In this document: positions 39,741 through 50,406 of the stretch, piece by piece
Numbering within the stretch: the stretch's first letter is position 1
Layout of the letters: each line of letters opens with the position of its first letter
Origin: Schizochytrium sp. CCTCC M209059
Lineage: Eukaryota; Sar; Bigyra; Thraustochytrida; Thraustochytriidae
Direction: 5' to 3'
Assembly: GCA_000818945.1 (NCBI GenBank)
Contig: KN805389.1
Coordinates: 532,263-596,262 of the forward strand
Length of the DNA: 64,000 bases
Notes under the pieces: model-generated
Seen by the model: only the letters and a program-made list of their open reading frames with translations
The model's database searches: none
What the model was told of the DNA's origin: nothing
Translations under genes and position numbers: made by a program

Positions 39741-40467
39741 CTTGCGCGTGGCCCGTCCCGGCAGAGCGCTCGCGCGAACTCTCGCTTCCACTCTTTTATG
39801 CCCCGAGACTCGTCCCAGCGGACCGTCGCTTGCTCGTCTGACGAACGAGGGGTTGTTTGTGCTCTTCACGAGTGTGCCTCGATGTCTTGCATTGTTAGTG
39901 GTCTATCAAAGAGGCCCAACGGTCCTCTCTCGGCCCGGCTACTGTGTATGGTATTCTAAATCCTTTGACACAGAATAAGCGGTTAGTCTGCAGCATCGAT
40001 AAGAACCACTTACCAATGGAAGAGGTGGGAAGGAGCCCCCACCAGAAATCTTGGCAAAGAACGAAAATGAAAAAAGTCAAAGCGGGGTGGGAATACTTTT
40101 GATGTATAGTCAAGCTAGCATTCGCATTTGGGAGAGCACAAGGAGCAGATTTGAGTCCGCGACATCGACTTTACAATCAATCACTTGAGCAAATTACAAA
40201 AGGAACAGATGCGAGCCAGAATCATCGACTTTACAATCAATCACTTGGGCCAATACCATTGCTTGCAAGCAATCAACCTCCCTTCCTTCCTTTCAGCGCT
40301 CGGTTCGTCTCGAGGAGAAAGATTTCTCTATGAATTTACTAAAAGTCTGAAATTCTTTTGCCGCATACGAAAAGCACGTTATGCACCCTTGTGATCTGTG
40401 GCTCCTTTCTTCTCTTGAGGAGCTCGTCTTGATCCGACACACATTAAAAATTGCGATGCACGAAAAA
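39741..40467. other. Intergenic region upstream of IFT122 and the GAAA tract
   Basis: It holds the 5' flank of IFT122. A ~55-bp unit with catcgactttacaatcaatc is repeated twice (around 40165 and 40224). No gene is supported. Confidence 0.5.
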
Positions 40468-41070
<603 letters not shown>

Positions 41071-41217
41071 AAAATGAAAGAGAAGTTGTTCCATGCACAA
41101 GCTGAGCCATGCTGGGCACTTCAAGGTGCAGATATTTGCAAGCAAAGCAAGCAAGCAAGCAACCAGTCAGACTTTTATGAACCAGGCGCGACACGCCTCT
41201 GCTTTGACAGACGGACA

Positions 41218-43122
41218 ATGACGAGCCCAACGCAGGCGCGCGGTAGGCCACTGGACAAGGACGATGGCGACGGCCCGCGCTGGACGTTCACAGCGGCAGC
41301 GCTTGCCGCGCTGATTGCGTATTGCGCCATGGACGACTACGGCGTCTTGCACGGTGACTTTGCGGTGCGCGACGCAGCGTACATTCTCAATAACCAGGTG
41401 GTGCAGGGCGGCCTTGACTGGAAAACCTCAATCCTTACGCGCGACGCACGCGGTAACCCGCTCGGTGCTCCACACAGTCGCCAAGAGTTTCGCCCGCTCA
41501 CGACGCTCTCCTTTCGCGCGAACGCAATCTTTAGCGATGAGATGGACACCTACCTTTACCATTTGACAAATCTCGTGCTGCACACCTCCATCACGTTCCT
41601 CGTTGGTCTTGCGCTCGGTGCGCTCGTCTTCGGTCACGATCGCTTCCACGCGACCTTTGCGGCCACCATTATGTTTGCACTCCATCCCATTCACGTCGAA
41701 GCCGTAGCGAACGCAGCGGGACGCGACGAGCTTCTCATGTCAATTTTCTTCCTCTGCGGCATGCTTTGGTACGCGCGCTGGACGGCAGAGGCAAGCCTAA
41801 TAAAGGCCATTATCGGTCACTTGGGCGCAGGCACCATGATGGCCCTATCGACTTTTTCCAAAGAATCGGGGATCATGTTGAGTCTCGCCTTGACAATCTA
41901 TGAGCTTGCGCTCACATTCAAACCGCGCCACGTTCTGGGCGCACGTATGCCGCAGACCATGCGAAACCTATCATTCATCGCCGTCTGGACGAGTGTGGTA
42001 TTTTACCTGCGCACGAGCTACCTCGGACTCGATCTTGTTGGGGCGCCAGTGTCTCCGGAAGACAACATCGTGGGCACGGCGCGCGATGATCCGATGACGC
42101 TCGCCCTCTCGACCTCATGGATCTACTGTCTCTACCTTAAGGATTTGGTCTACCCGGACTACAAGAGCTATTCTGCAGACTGGTCCGGCGAAAGCATTGC
42201 GCTTGTACGGAGCCTTGGAGACCCCCGTTGCATGTTCATTGGGGTATTTTGGGCAGCCTTGACGCTTCTTTCCATTGGGGCGCTGAAGCTGAGCCCACGT
42301 TCCCGCCACGCTTGGCTCATCGGTTTCGGTTCCCTCACGATCTCCCCTTTTCTTATGAGCTCCAACGTTTTTTTCCCGGCAGAGCATACCAAGGCTGATC
42401 GCTTTCTCTACCTGCCATCCGTCGGCGTTTGCATTCTTTTCGGAGTGTTCTTCGAGCGTCTTGCCCTCCTTGATTCGCGCCTGGGCAACTATGCGTCCCG
42501 TGTGCTTCGAAGCATAGTCGCTGTGTGGTGTTGTGCCTGGGTTGCTGCCATGTACTGGCGCAACACGCTGTGGTCCTCGCCATTGCGTGTATGGGAGCTT
42601 TCGCTGTCCAACAACCCTGGAAGCACCCCGGTTCGTATCAATGCTGCGCGGCAGATGAAGCAAGTTGGTTCTCTGCATGCCGCAGAGATTTTGCTGCGCC
42701 CTCTGATTGGCATGAACTCCCCACCCGATGTTATTACATTGTACTCGTCCGTGGCCGCGGATGTGGGCAACTGCACGTTTGTCACGGACATCCTCGATGC
42801 TTCTGTGAAAAAGGCAAACAAGGAACTTGAAGTGGCTATTAAGGACCATCCCGATGACCTTGCCCAAGAACGCCGCAATCTAAGCAACATGCTCACAGCC
42901 TCTGGAGTTTGCATGGTTTTGGAGGACATTCCTGCAGCCGGCAAGGTTCTGTACTCTGCGGCTGTAGCCGACCCTACCAATGCCTTTGCTCTCGAGCAAG
43001 GGAGCAACTTGCTGCGCCGCGTCCAGCTCATACAGATGCAGAATGCGCGCCAGCAGCAGCAGGCCGAGCTTCAGGCTCAAGTCAAGGATTTGCTCAAGAA
43101 ATCGGCGCCTCAAGTTGTTTGA
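41218..43122 (+). CDS. TMTC-family membrane glycosyltransferase (GT-C type)
   Basis: From ATG 41218 (MTSPTQARGRPLDKDD) the product has 634 residues with about ten hydrophobic helices. Family motifs follow in order: DDYGVLHGDFAVRDAAYILN (luminal acidic loop after the first helix), SRQEFRPLTTLSFRANAIFS, the LTNLVLHTS helix and the hallmark ALHPIHVEAVANAAGRDELL. FSKESGI and PAEHTKADRFLYLPSVGVCI follow. TMTC proteins are ER O-mannosyltransferases that in animals modify cadherin-type domains. The usual C-terminal TPR array is reduced here to about 200 helical residues (430-634). The acceptor in this organism is unknown. The open frame continues upstream through the GAAA tract (Lys/Glu/Arg repeats), which I treat as non-coding. 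It converges with the carotenoid oxygenase gene (227 bp). Confidence 0.88.
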   Translation: MTSPTQARGRPLDKDDGDGPRWTFTAAALAALIAYCAMDDYGVLHGDFAVRDAAYILNNQVVQGGLDWKTSILTRDARGNPLGAPHSRQEFRPLTTLSFRANAIFSDEMDTYLYHLTNLVLHTSITFLVGLALGALVFGHDRFHATFAATIMFALHPIHVEAVANAAGRDELLMSIFFLCGMLWYARWTAEASLIKAIIGHLGAGTMMALSTFSKESGIMLSLALTIYELALTFKPRHVLGARMPQTMRNLSFIAVWTSVVFYLRTSYLGLDLVGAPVSPEDNIVGTARDDPMTLALSTSWIYCLYLKDLVYPDYKSYSADWSGESIALVRSLGDPRCMFIGVFWAALTLLSIGALKLSPRSRHAWLIGFGSLTISPFLMSSNVFFPAEHTKADRFLYLPSVGVCILFGVFFERLALLDSRLGNYASRVLRSIVAVWCCAWVAAMYWRNTLWSSPLRVWELSLSNNPGSTPVRINAARQMKQVGSLHAAEILLRPLIGMNSPPDVITLYSSVAADVGNCTFVTDILDASVKKANKELEVAIKDHPDDLAQERRNLSNMLTASGVCMVLEDIPAAGKVLYSAAVADPTNAFALEQGSNLLRRVQLIQMQNARQQQQAELQAQVKDLLKKSAPQVV

Positions 43123-43349
43123 AACGTCAACTTAACTTGACACATACACACACACTGTTTCCTAAGAGGTTTGTCAGCTCAACCCATCGCGTAATCTCGC
43201 CTAAGCTATAGACTTAACAGTGGTAGACCAAGCGATTCTTGCCAACGTTTTTCGCTCTTAGTTTTATCTCTTTTTATTTGGAAAACCGCACGCTACGCTG
43301 ATGCTGAGTATACCTTGTAGTAGATAGGTGGCGGCGAAGAGCAAGAGTC

Positions 43350-44954
43350 TCAAAATTTGGCAGCAAGTTGCGTGGAAGCATGATCGACCCAGGTCGAATG
43401 CAGACCGATATTTCCTGGGATTGGGGCCTCGATGGTCGACTCGACGCGAAAGTTTTCCTCGGTTGCGACGCAGATGAGCAATCGGCTGGTATTCTTCTCG
43501 ACATCGAGTACCTCGACCAACACAACGCCGTCAAGCTCGTCTTTAGACCCAGGCCGAGGGACAAAGACGGGTTCACCTGCAATTTCCGTACTTTTAAAGC
43601 CTTCGAGACGACGCGGTGCTTCATGGGCGGGGGCATCGCGCTTGATGTGCACAATGCCAGCGCCCGGTACAAGAGGGAACTCGAGCGCAAAGATGTGGCG
43701 GTTCGGCTTCATATGAAAGCGCGGGTTGATGTTCGGGAATTCATACTGCTGGGTAGGAGACCCTGAGCACAGTTCACGCACATGTGCCGTCCGCGCAGCA
43801 AGGTTGATGCGAAAATTCATGACTGTGTGTGGCTCCTTTATCACCAAAGCATCGGTAGTGTCGTGCTTTGCGTTTTTACTTGCAGCCGCGTCAATTACGA
43901 TGCATCCTTCGGCGTCTTCAAAGCAGTTGGCAAGGTGCCAGACCATGTAGCAATCGGATGCCGGGCAGGCAATGGTATCAACATACTCAAGAGCGAGACT
44001 CTGCTTGTCTTTGATGCGAAAGACCATGAACTCCAAAGGGGTTTCCACGCTCTGGAAAAGGCCAAAAAAGCCACGCGAAAAGTCTCGCTTCAGGAGCTGC
44101 TCATAGCACACTCTCTTGGACGAGAGAAACAGCACTACATGATTTTCGGTCTGAGCCATACTGTGCATGTACGCGGCTCGCTCCTTGACAGAGCAACGGT
44201 CGGCTTCGCCCCAGCGAAAGGTGGTGAGCTCGTGACGTCCAACCTCACGGTAGGGGGGCGAGGCTCCGTGCCAAAGTACGTAGCTAAAGGTGAACTTGGG
44301 CTTGACGCCGCTCATGTGCCAGTCCAGATCAAGGCTCACGTGAAAACCGCCATGGGTTTCTGGATCGACAAAGTAGTGCGCGGCGGTGGTAATGACGGTG
44401 TCCTTGTTCTTGGCCAATCGCGGGGCGGCACCCAAGGTATCAAGCGTGACTGGATCAAATTCGCATGCTGTACCGTCGTTCTCGGTACTCGCAGCCAGAC
44501 GCAAGCCTCCGGCGCCTGTGCCGTCCGAGAGGAGGACAGTGTTGACATTCGGGTTGAAGCTGCTGTACACGGGCCCGCTCGAAGATCCGAAGAGTGACTT
44601 GATTTTTTGCCAGGTCTGTTCAATCATGCTGGGGCCGGTCGAGGGCGCCGTGGCTGTCCCCCCCCACGTCCGACGACCCGTCTTAACGAATGTGTCGTAC
44701 ATGGCGGTGCGCATGAACTTGTTCGAGTACGTCACTGCGCCATTATGAAAGTGGTACGCCGAGATGTGCGCGAGGCCATCCAAGAAGGCCGTCGGCGCAT
44801 CGTCCAGAAAAGCGCCGCCGCTCTGCCGGTACACGGATCCCGAGATCCACGCGGGCACGGGTCCGCTATCAGGGGCCTTTTTGCATGGCGTCTTGGTGTG
44901 TTCCTCCTCGACGTCCCTGTAGCCGGGGCGCCGACTTTGGCTGCTCTCCTCCAT
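43350..44954 (-). CDS. Carotenoid cleavage oxygenase (BCO/RPE65 family)
   Basis: The 534-residue product carries the four histidines that hold the catalytic Fe(II): His193 (TTAAHYFVDPETHG), His264 (AAYMHSMAQTENHVV), His340 (MVWHLANCFED) and His519 (IGLHSTWVDH). The N-terminal SGSVYRQSGGAF with YHFHNGAVTYSNKFMRT, and EFPNINPRFH near residue 420, are also family features. Enzymes of this family split carotenoids or apocarotenoids with O2. The animal-type pattern (TENHVV, WHxxNxFED) suggests a retinal-forming or similar activity, which would link carotenoid synthesis to a rhodopsin-type photoreceptor or to apocarotenoid signals; that is inference. There is no signal peptide, so it is probably cytosolic. 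The start is the first Met at 44952-44954. Confidence 0.9.
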   Translation of the reverse strand: MEESSQSRRPGYRDVEEEHTKTPCKKAPDSGPVPAWISGSVYRQSGGAFLDDAPTAFLDGLAHISAYHFHNGAVTYSNKFMRTAMYDTFVKTGRRTWGGTATAPSTGPSMIEQTWQKIKSLFGSSSGPVYSSFNPNVNTVLLSDGTGAGGLRLAASTENDGTACEFDPVTLDTLGAAPRLAKNKDTVITTAAHYFVDPETHGGFHVSLDLDWHMSGVKPKFTFSYVLWHGASPPYREVGRHELTTFRWGEADRCSVKERAAYMHSMAQTENHVVLFLSSKRVCYEQLLKRDFSRGFFGLFQSVETPLEFMVFRIKDKQSLALEYVDTIACPASDCYMVWHLANCFEDAEGCIVIDAAASKNAKHDTTDALVIKEPHTVMNFRINLAARTAHVRELCSGSPTQQYEFPNINPRFHMKPNRHIFALEFPLVPGAGIVHIKRDAPAHEAPRRLEGFKSTEIAGEPVFVPRPGSKDELDGVVLVEVLDVEKNTSRLLICVATEENFRVESTIEAPIPGNIGLHSTWVDHASTQLAAKF

Positions 44955-46100
44955 CGTGGACGAGTTTTTCTCCTTTTAATACTCTTTCCTGCTGCGACTT
45001 TTGCTGCCGTGCTGTCGCTCTGCTGCTCTTTCCGAGGGTCCGCGGCGGATGCTCCTGCGGCGCTCGCGTTGCCCGCGGCGGTATTTCGTGTTTGCACTCG
45101 CATGCTCGCTCGGTTTTGGCAGAGAGCAGACCTGGGTCCCGCCAGGAGACACAAGACTGCTGTCTCCTAGACCAGGGTCTACTTCGTTTCTTTGCTCGAT
45201 CGGCTTGACATATACTTGGCGTGGCTTACTTGGCGTGGCTTACTTGGCGTAGCTTACTTGGCCTGGCCTACTTGGCCTGGCCTACTTGGCCTGGCTTACT
45301 TGGCCTGGCTTGCGTAGCGTGGTTTACCTGGCGAGGCGAGGTGCTGCTCGCGTGAAGAAGAGGACTTTCTTCAGAACTATTACTGGTACGTAGATGTCTC
45401 TCCAACGCATGACACTACGAAATGTCAGGATGGTAGAGATCCATTTGCTAGTAAGGCCCAGGCGGGTCTAGCCTTGTCTCAAGATGCCTGTCCCGCAAAC
45501 TCAACATCAGTCCCGCTGCGCTGAGTTCCGAAGTAGACGGACTTCGAGAGAGCAAGCGAGGCTTTTTTGGTAGTGTTCTCGATCGACTGAAGATCGTCTC
45601 CTTCCCGTCACATTTATCGCGCTTTCCCAGGTTCCCGTCTTATCGCCACGACGTTGGCTCGTCTCGTCATGCTCACCATGTCTCGCGCCGCCGCGGCAAA
45701 CTCGCCTAATCCTCTCCTCTTCCTCAACACCAACACCGGGCGATGACAAAGACTTTCCAAGACCTCCACGTCCAAACACCTCCACAGATCTCTACGTTGC
45801 TGCTCGTTTCTGCTGCGCGAAGAGTATCTGTATCTCCACCACCCACGTCGGCACGACGGTCCTCCCGCACGACATGTTATGCCATGCCATACAATGGACA
45901 AGACAAGACAAGACAAGACAAAGACGTGAGACAAGACAAGACGTGAGATAAGACAAGACAAGACAAGACAAGATAAGACAAGACAAGACAAGACAAGACG
46001 TGAGACAAGACAAGACGTGAGACAAGACAAGACGTGAGACAAGACAAGACGTGAGACAAGGCACGACAGCAGACAAGACAAGACAAGACAAGACAAGAAA
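44955..46100. other. Intergenic region with two minisatellites
   Basis: No gene is supported. A 14-bp minisatellite (acttggcgtggctt and variants, about nine copies) fills ~45213-45335. An (agaca)n/(gacaa)n pentamer tract with gtgag variants runs from ~45895 to 46100 and into the sequence gap. Open frames over these repeats (for example LSCLVSRLVLSH on the minus strand) are artefacts. Confidence 0.75.
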
Positions 46101-46452
46101 NNNNNNNNNNNNNNNNNNNNNNNNNNNNNNNNNNNNNNNNNNNNNNNNNNNNNNNNNNNNNNNNNNNNNNNNNNNNNNNNNNNNNNNNNNNNNNNNNNNN
46201 NNNNNNNNNNNNNNNNNNNNNNNNNNNNNNNNNNNNNNNNNNNNNNNNNNNNNNNNNNNNNNNNNNNNNNNNNNNNNNNNNNNNNNNNNNNNNNNNNNNN
46301 NNNNNNNNNNNNNNNNNNNNNNNNNNNNNNNNNNNNNNNNNNNNNNNNNNNNNNNNNNNNNNNNNNNNNNNNNNNNNNNNNNNNNNNNNNNNNNNNNNNN
46401 NNNNNNNNNNNNNNNNNNNNNNNNNNNNNNNNNNNNNNNNNNNNNNNNNNNN
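46101..46452. other. Assembly gap (352 N)
   Basis: A run of N inside or next to the gacaa pentamer tract. It may hide the 5' end of the PPR gene. Confidence 0.98.
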
Positions 46453-46469
46453 CGGCGGGCCTGGCGACC

Positions 46470-48697
46470 ATGGCGGCGCCCGGGAGCAGGAGCAGCAGCA
46501 AGGGCGCGAGCGCGAGCGCGAGCGCGAGCGCGGCAGGGGCCGCGGGCGCGGCAGGCCGCGGGGCCGGCCAGGGCCGTCGGCCGAGGTGCGCAACCTCCGC
46601 GACAGCCTCAATGCGGCGGCGAGCAAGGGCGACATTGCACGTGCGGAGCGCGAGTTCGCGGCGCTCGTGCGCGAGGGAGACGCGCCGCAGACGGTGACCA
46701 TGAACATTCTCATCAAGGCGTATGCGCGAGGAGGACAGCCTCAACGAGGAATGCAGATCCTTCTCAGCATGCTGCATGGCGCTCCAGACGCATACGGGAC
46801 CCAGCCCTCGGAAAGCACCTTCAACGTCGTGGCAGCAGGCTTTGCCGACAGCGGCGACCTCGAAAGCGCCGTTCAAGTTATCGAGATGCAGCGCAACTGT
46901 GGCTTCAGCGCGCAGAACTCGTTTTGCTCACTTGTGCGCTGTCTTCCGCCAGAACGGGTGTTGCCCACGCTGCAGTCGGGTATTGCAATGGGCGCTCTCT
47001 TGCTCGACCAAAAGGCCTTGCATGTTGCTCTCGTAGCACTTTTGGAGACTCCACGTGTCCCAGACTTTGAGCGAGCCTCGCACGTACTGTATCTGGCGCA
47101 ACAGCTCGGCACGCCCTTGTCGTGCAAGGCGTGCACACTCGTGCTTTTGGCGTACAAATGCGCAGGACGCGAGCGCGACGGCGTCGTCTTCTTTGAAGAC
47201 TATTTGATGCAGCCTGCCGCCAGACCGGACGTCAAGCTCTTCACCATGGGACTCAGCTTGATGGTCACCCTCGACCCGCCGCTGGTAGGACGCGCCGAGG
47301 CTCTCGTCAATCGGATGGAAGAGGACTTTCTCGTTGTGCCGGATGTCATGGTCTTTAACAATCTCATCAAGGGTTATGGCAACGCGAAACCCCCCAACGT
47401 CGAAAAAGCCCTTGCCGCCTTTCATCGCATTCTCTCTACAGACGGGATCAAACCCACCGAATACTCATTTTCTGCCATCGCGAACGTGCTCAGTTCAGCG
47501 GGGCGTGCCGAGGAAGCAGAGGAGTTCATCATGGACACGATGCCCATGTACAACCTCCAGCCGGCTGCCATTCACTACAACATCCTCCTTAAAGGCTACT
47601 CCAAGTGCCGTTGCCGCGTGACGACAGGACAGTGTTCTTGCAAGATTTGCATGTGCTCAAATCCGGACCGCGCTGTGGAGCTCTTGGGTCTAATGGAGTC
47701 GCGGGGACTTCAGTGCGATGTGGTCACGCTGCAAAATGTCGTTGAGGCCTTTTGCTCGGCAGCCCAGCTCGACAAGGCGCGATCCATCGTCCAAGACGTC
47801 ATGAGTAATCCTTCGAACCCGTCATCATTGAGACCCACCATCAACGTCTATAACATGCTCATGCGTGGCGTCTGTGTCAAGTATTACGTCCCGCAATCTG
47901 GTCTTTCCGCAGGTGGCAAGCATGTCGACAAATTTTGCGGGGCTGGACGCCGCGTCACATTCGACGATGTCGCGCAGTCCAATGTCGACGCTGCGCTTGC
48001 AGACGTCGACACAATCTTGAACGACATTAAGCAGAACGGTCTTGTCCCGGACGAGGTCACGCTGAACAGCATTCTCTCCATTTATTGCGCCTTTCAGCTC
48101 ATCAGCAAGGCCGAAGCCATTGTGGCGCAACAGCGAACAAGACCGAACGTCAGCAAAGCAAATCTGCTCATGTCGTTCAACATTCTTTTCTATGCTTATT
48201 CCAATTATCGTTTGCCAGTCGGCGGTGAGAATGATTGCTCTTTGGGAAGTGACACCGCTGCGCAACGGGATCGCGAGGCTGCAGCGCTCCTCTCACGCAT
48301 TCGGGGCTACCTCGACGACCTCTACGAGGCTGGTGTCGAGCCTGATACCATCGCGCTCAACACGCTCGTCAAAATTTTTGCTGACCGCGGCAAGCCCGAA
48401 GAGGCAGAAGCCATGCTGGAGGAGGTTGTTTGCCGAGCGCGCGCCATGCGAAAGGAAGCAACGGCGAAAATCGAAGCGCAAGGCATCATCGACAGCAAAG
48501 ACATGGGGACAAAGCTGGAACACCCTCTTCGCGCCGTGGCGAATCGTACGACCTTTACCACAATCATCAACGCGTACGCTCGCGCAAATCGCAAGCAAGA
48601 TGCGCTCCGTGTCGCACGGCTTGCGGAGACCAAGTACGCCATACCCTTACCACCAAGTGCAAGTTCATTCTTAAAAGAATCTTCAGCGGACGAATAG
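46470..48697 (+). CDS. Pentatricopeptide-repeat (PPR) protein, 5' end uncertain
   Basis: About eleven helical-pair repeats with PPR signatures are visible, including VTMNILIKAYARGGQPQRGM, MVFNNLIKGYGN, IHYNILLKGYSK, VTLQNVVEAFCSAAQLDKAR, VTLNSILSIYCAFQLISKAE, IALNTLVKIFADRGKPEEAE and TTFTTIINAYARANRKQDAL. PPR proteins bind organellar RNA one base per repeat and act in mitochondrial transcript processing or translation. One repeat is interrupted by a cysteine-rich insert, KCRCRVTTGQCSCKICMC, which looks able to bind metal. The conserved frame opens after the gap and has no ATG before VTMNIL. The ATG in good context at 46470 (gcgaccATGg) lies in a different frame, separated by a gcgagc repeat. 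An indel error there, a short intron, or a start hidden in the gap are all possible. Confidence 0.85.
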
Positions 48698-49228
48698 AGC
48701 AAAACGGCGCACCTGATGGCCGGGTGCATGTCGTTTGTTTGCCCATGCTCTCTCTCTCCGCAAAGTCCCAAGTATCGAAAAACTTTCCTTCGGGCCAAAT
48801 CAAGCCCTGTCCTGTCCTGTTCGAGTTTTGCTTTTAGTGAGGCCGGAGCGAATCACGTATCATTCACATTACCATTCATTACCCCTCGAGGTATAATTCT
48901 ATACACAGGGTGAGCCACGCTACAGTGAATAATGCTACTGCACTCCCTTAGGTTAACCTCTAACAACCTAGTACCACCCCCCCCCCAGAAAAAGAGGGGG
49001 GCAAGAGACAAAAAAGGTGTCCCCCACTTTTCCAAAGCTGAAAGGGGGGCGTCATTTGCCTGATGCTTACAGTGAATGACGAATAGAAACGATAAGCAGT
49101 AAGTAAAGTAGTGATCACTCAATTGATGTTTTAGTCATGTCACAAGATTCCTTTTTGGAAGAAAATGATATTCACGGGAGATCGCGCGAGGCGGAGGACG
49201 CGATCTTCGCTCCCGGCTGCTGCTGCTG
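48698..49228. other. Convergent 3' flanks of the PPR and kinase-like genes
   Basis: No gene is supported. A cccccccccc run and a gagggggg...cccccac inverted pair (48977-49028) could form a hairpin. Confidence 0.45.
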
Positions 49229-49954
49229 CTACTCGTTTTGATGATCGGGGGGCGCAACAGCGCCGAGGCATCCTCGCAGCTCGCACATCTCCGCTTCGGC
49301 ACCTTGCTTGGCCTCCGCAGACTCGGGCTCGACGAGCCGTGCACGCGCAAAGTCATTCACCCGCACGATGCGCGTCCTGGGACAGAGGACAAACTTGCGC
49401 AGCGACACATTGCCGTGCAAATATCCGGCGGCGTGCACCTGGGCCAACGCCGCAAGGGCTCCCTCCCGGACCTCTGCGGTGAAGGGCGCTCCGATCTCTT
49501 GCAAAGTCGTTCCCACGTCCAGAGTGATGACGACGAACCAGTCATACTCGTCCATGAGCGTGCCACCATAGACGAGCGGCGGCACAGCGATGCCCTGCAG
49601 CTGACGCAGCGCCTCGTACACACTCGTCTCGTGTTCGACGGCGTCCCTGGCCTCGTCGACCGTAAGGTCGCTCATAAGCCCGCCCGTCACGAGCGTCTTG
49701 ATCATGAAGGCGAGGCCGTCGGGCAGCCGCAGCCTCTTTACACTCGAGGTTGAAGACTCCCGCACCGACTCGTAAGCCTTGTCCCATGGCACGGGCAGCA
49801 GGTCCGCCATGGCGCTCCGCGGGAGTGGCAGGCCAATATCTTCGCCGGGGGCGCCCGGTTCGGCATCGTATACTTTCTGAAGGTAGTCATACGCCCTGTC
49901 GTTGCGCGAATTGCCGCGGTCGCTCAGGCGCGCGGACTCCGACGGCGTGGCCAT
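49229..49954 (-). CDS. Small protein-kinase-fold protein with altered catalytic motifs
   Basis: The 241-residue product shows the kinase order: a VAIK-like lysine (AFMIKTL, Lys86), an alpha-C glutamate (EHETSVYEALRQL, Glu109), hinge-like WFVVITLDVGTTLQEI, then AALAQVHAAGYLHGNVSLRK (HGN in place of HRD, 180-182) and VRVNDFARARL (DFA in place of DFG, 201-203). The C-terminal lobe after the metal-binding motif is nearly absent. In Bud32/aminoglycoside-kinase-like enzymes HGD/HxN and DFx variants occur, but the missing catalytic Asp (Asn182) makes a pseudokinase or highly derived enzyme likely. The substrate is unknown. The ATG is at 49952-49954, and the gene converges with the PPR gene. Confidence 0.65.
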   Translation of the reverse strand: MATPSESARLSDRGNSRNDRAYDYLQKVYDAEPGAPGEDIGLPLPRSAMADLLPVPWDKAYESVRESSTSSVKRLRLPDGLAFMIKTLVTGGLMSDLTVDEARDAVEHETSVYEALRQLQGIAVPPLVYGGTLMDEYDWFVVITLDVGTTLQEIGAPFTAEVREGALAALAQVHAAGYLHGNVSLRKFVLCPRTRIVRVNDFARARLVEPESAEAKQGAEAEMCELRGCLGAVAPPDHQNE

Positions 49955-50161
49955 CTTTCTTTCCCGCGTTCTCCGCTCCGCTCCCCTCCCTCGGTATCGA
50001 CGAGCAGGCAGGCCCGCTTACGCCGCAGGTCTCCTCTTCTTTGCAGGACTGCTGCGCCGCTGCACTCGCCGCGTGAATAGAGCAGCGACGCTAGAGTGGG
50101 TTCAAATCACAAGAGATAGTGACATTTATATCCCCTAATATGTGTTGAATGACATGGTGTT

Positions 50162-50406
50162 TGCTATGGTTCGCGCCACGAATCTTTCCATTGGTACGAT
50201 TCAAAAACCGAACCAAGTATGAAAATTTGAGAGAACATGAATTCTAGAGCGTAGTCATGTATTATGCATTGCAGACACGCATTCACACCTTCTGCGAAAT
50301 CCGTGCGCTCGAAGAGGCAGGGCAGCGAAGCGCGAGTAAACGACAAGCACGAGAACCGGCGGAAATCTATTCTAAGAAATGATTTTAATGACAGGGTTCC
50401 TTCCTG
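50162..50406 (-). other. Open stretch continuing the RPB1-relic frame, unrecognised
   Basis: After the TGA at 50407-50409 the same minus-strand frame stays open for ~80 codons (including FTRASLPCLFERTDFAEGVN and HDYALEFMFSQIFILGS). It may be part of the same inserted fragment or chance; I cannot match it to a family. Confidence 0.3.

Noticed and set aside
45614..46876. Open frames with Leu-Ser-Cys-Leu repeats across the 46.1-46.45 kb gap
   Set aside because: Generated by the gacaa pentamer tract and by N bases.
50090..50125. Possible tRNA T-arm (gggttcaaatcac)
   Set aside because: The flanking bases do not pair into a 5-bp stem and no acceptor, D or anticodon arms are found.
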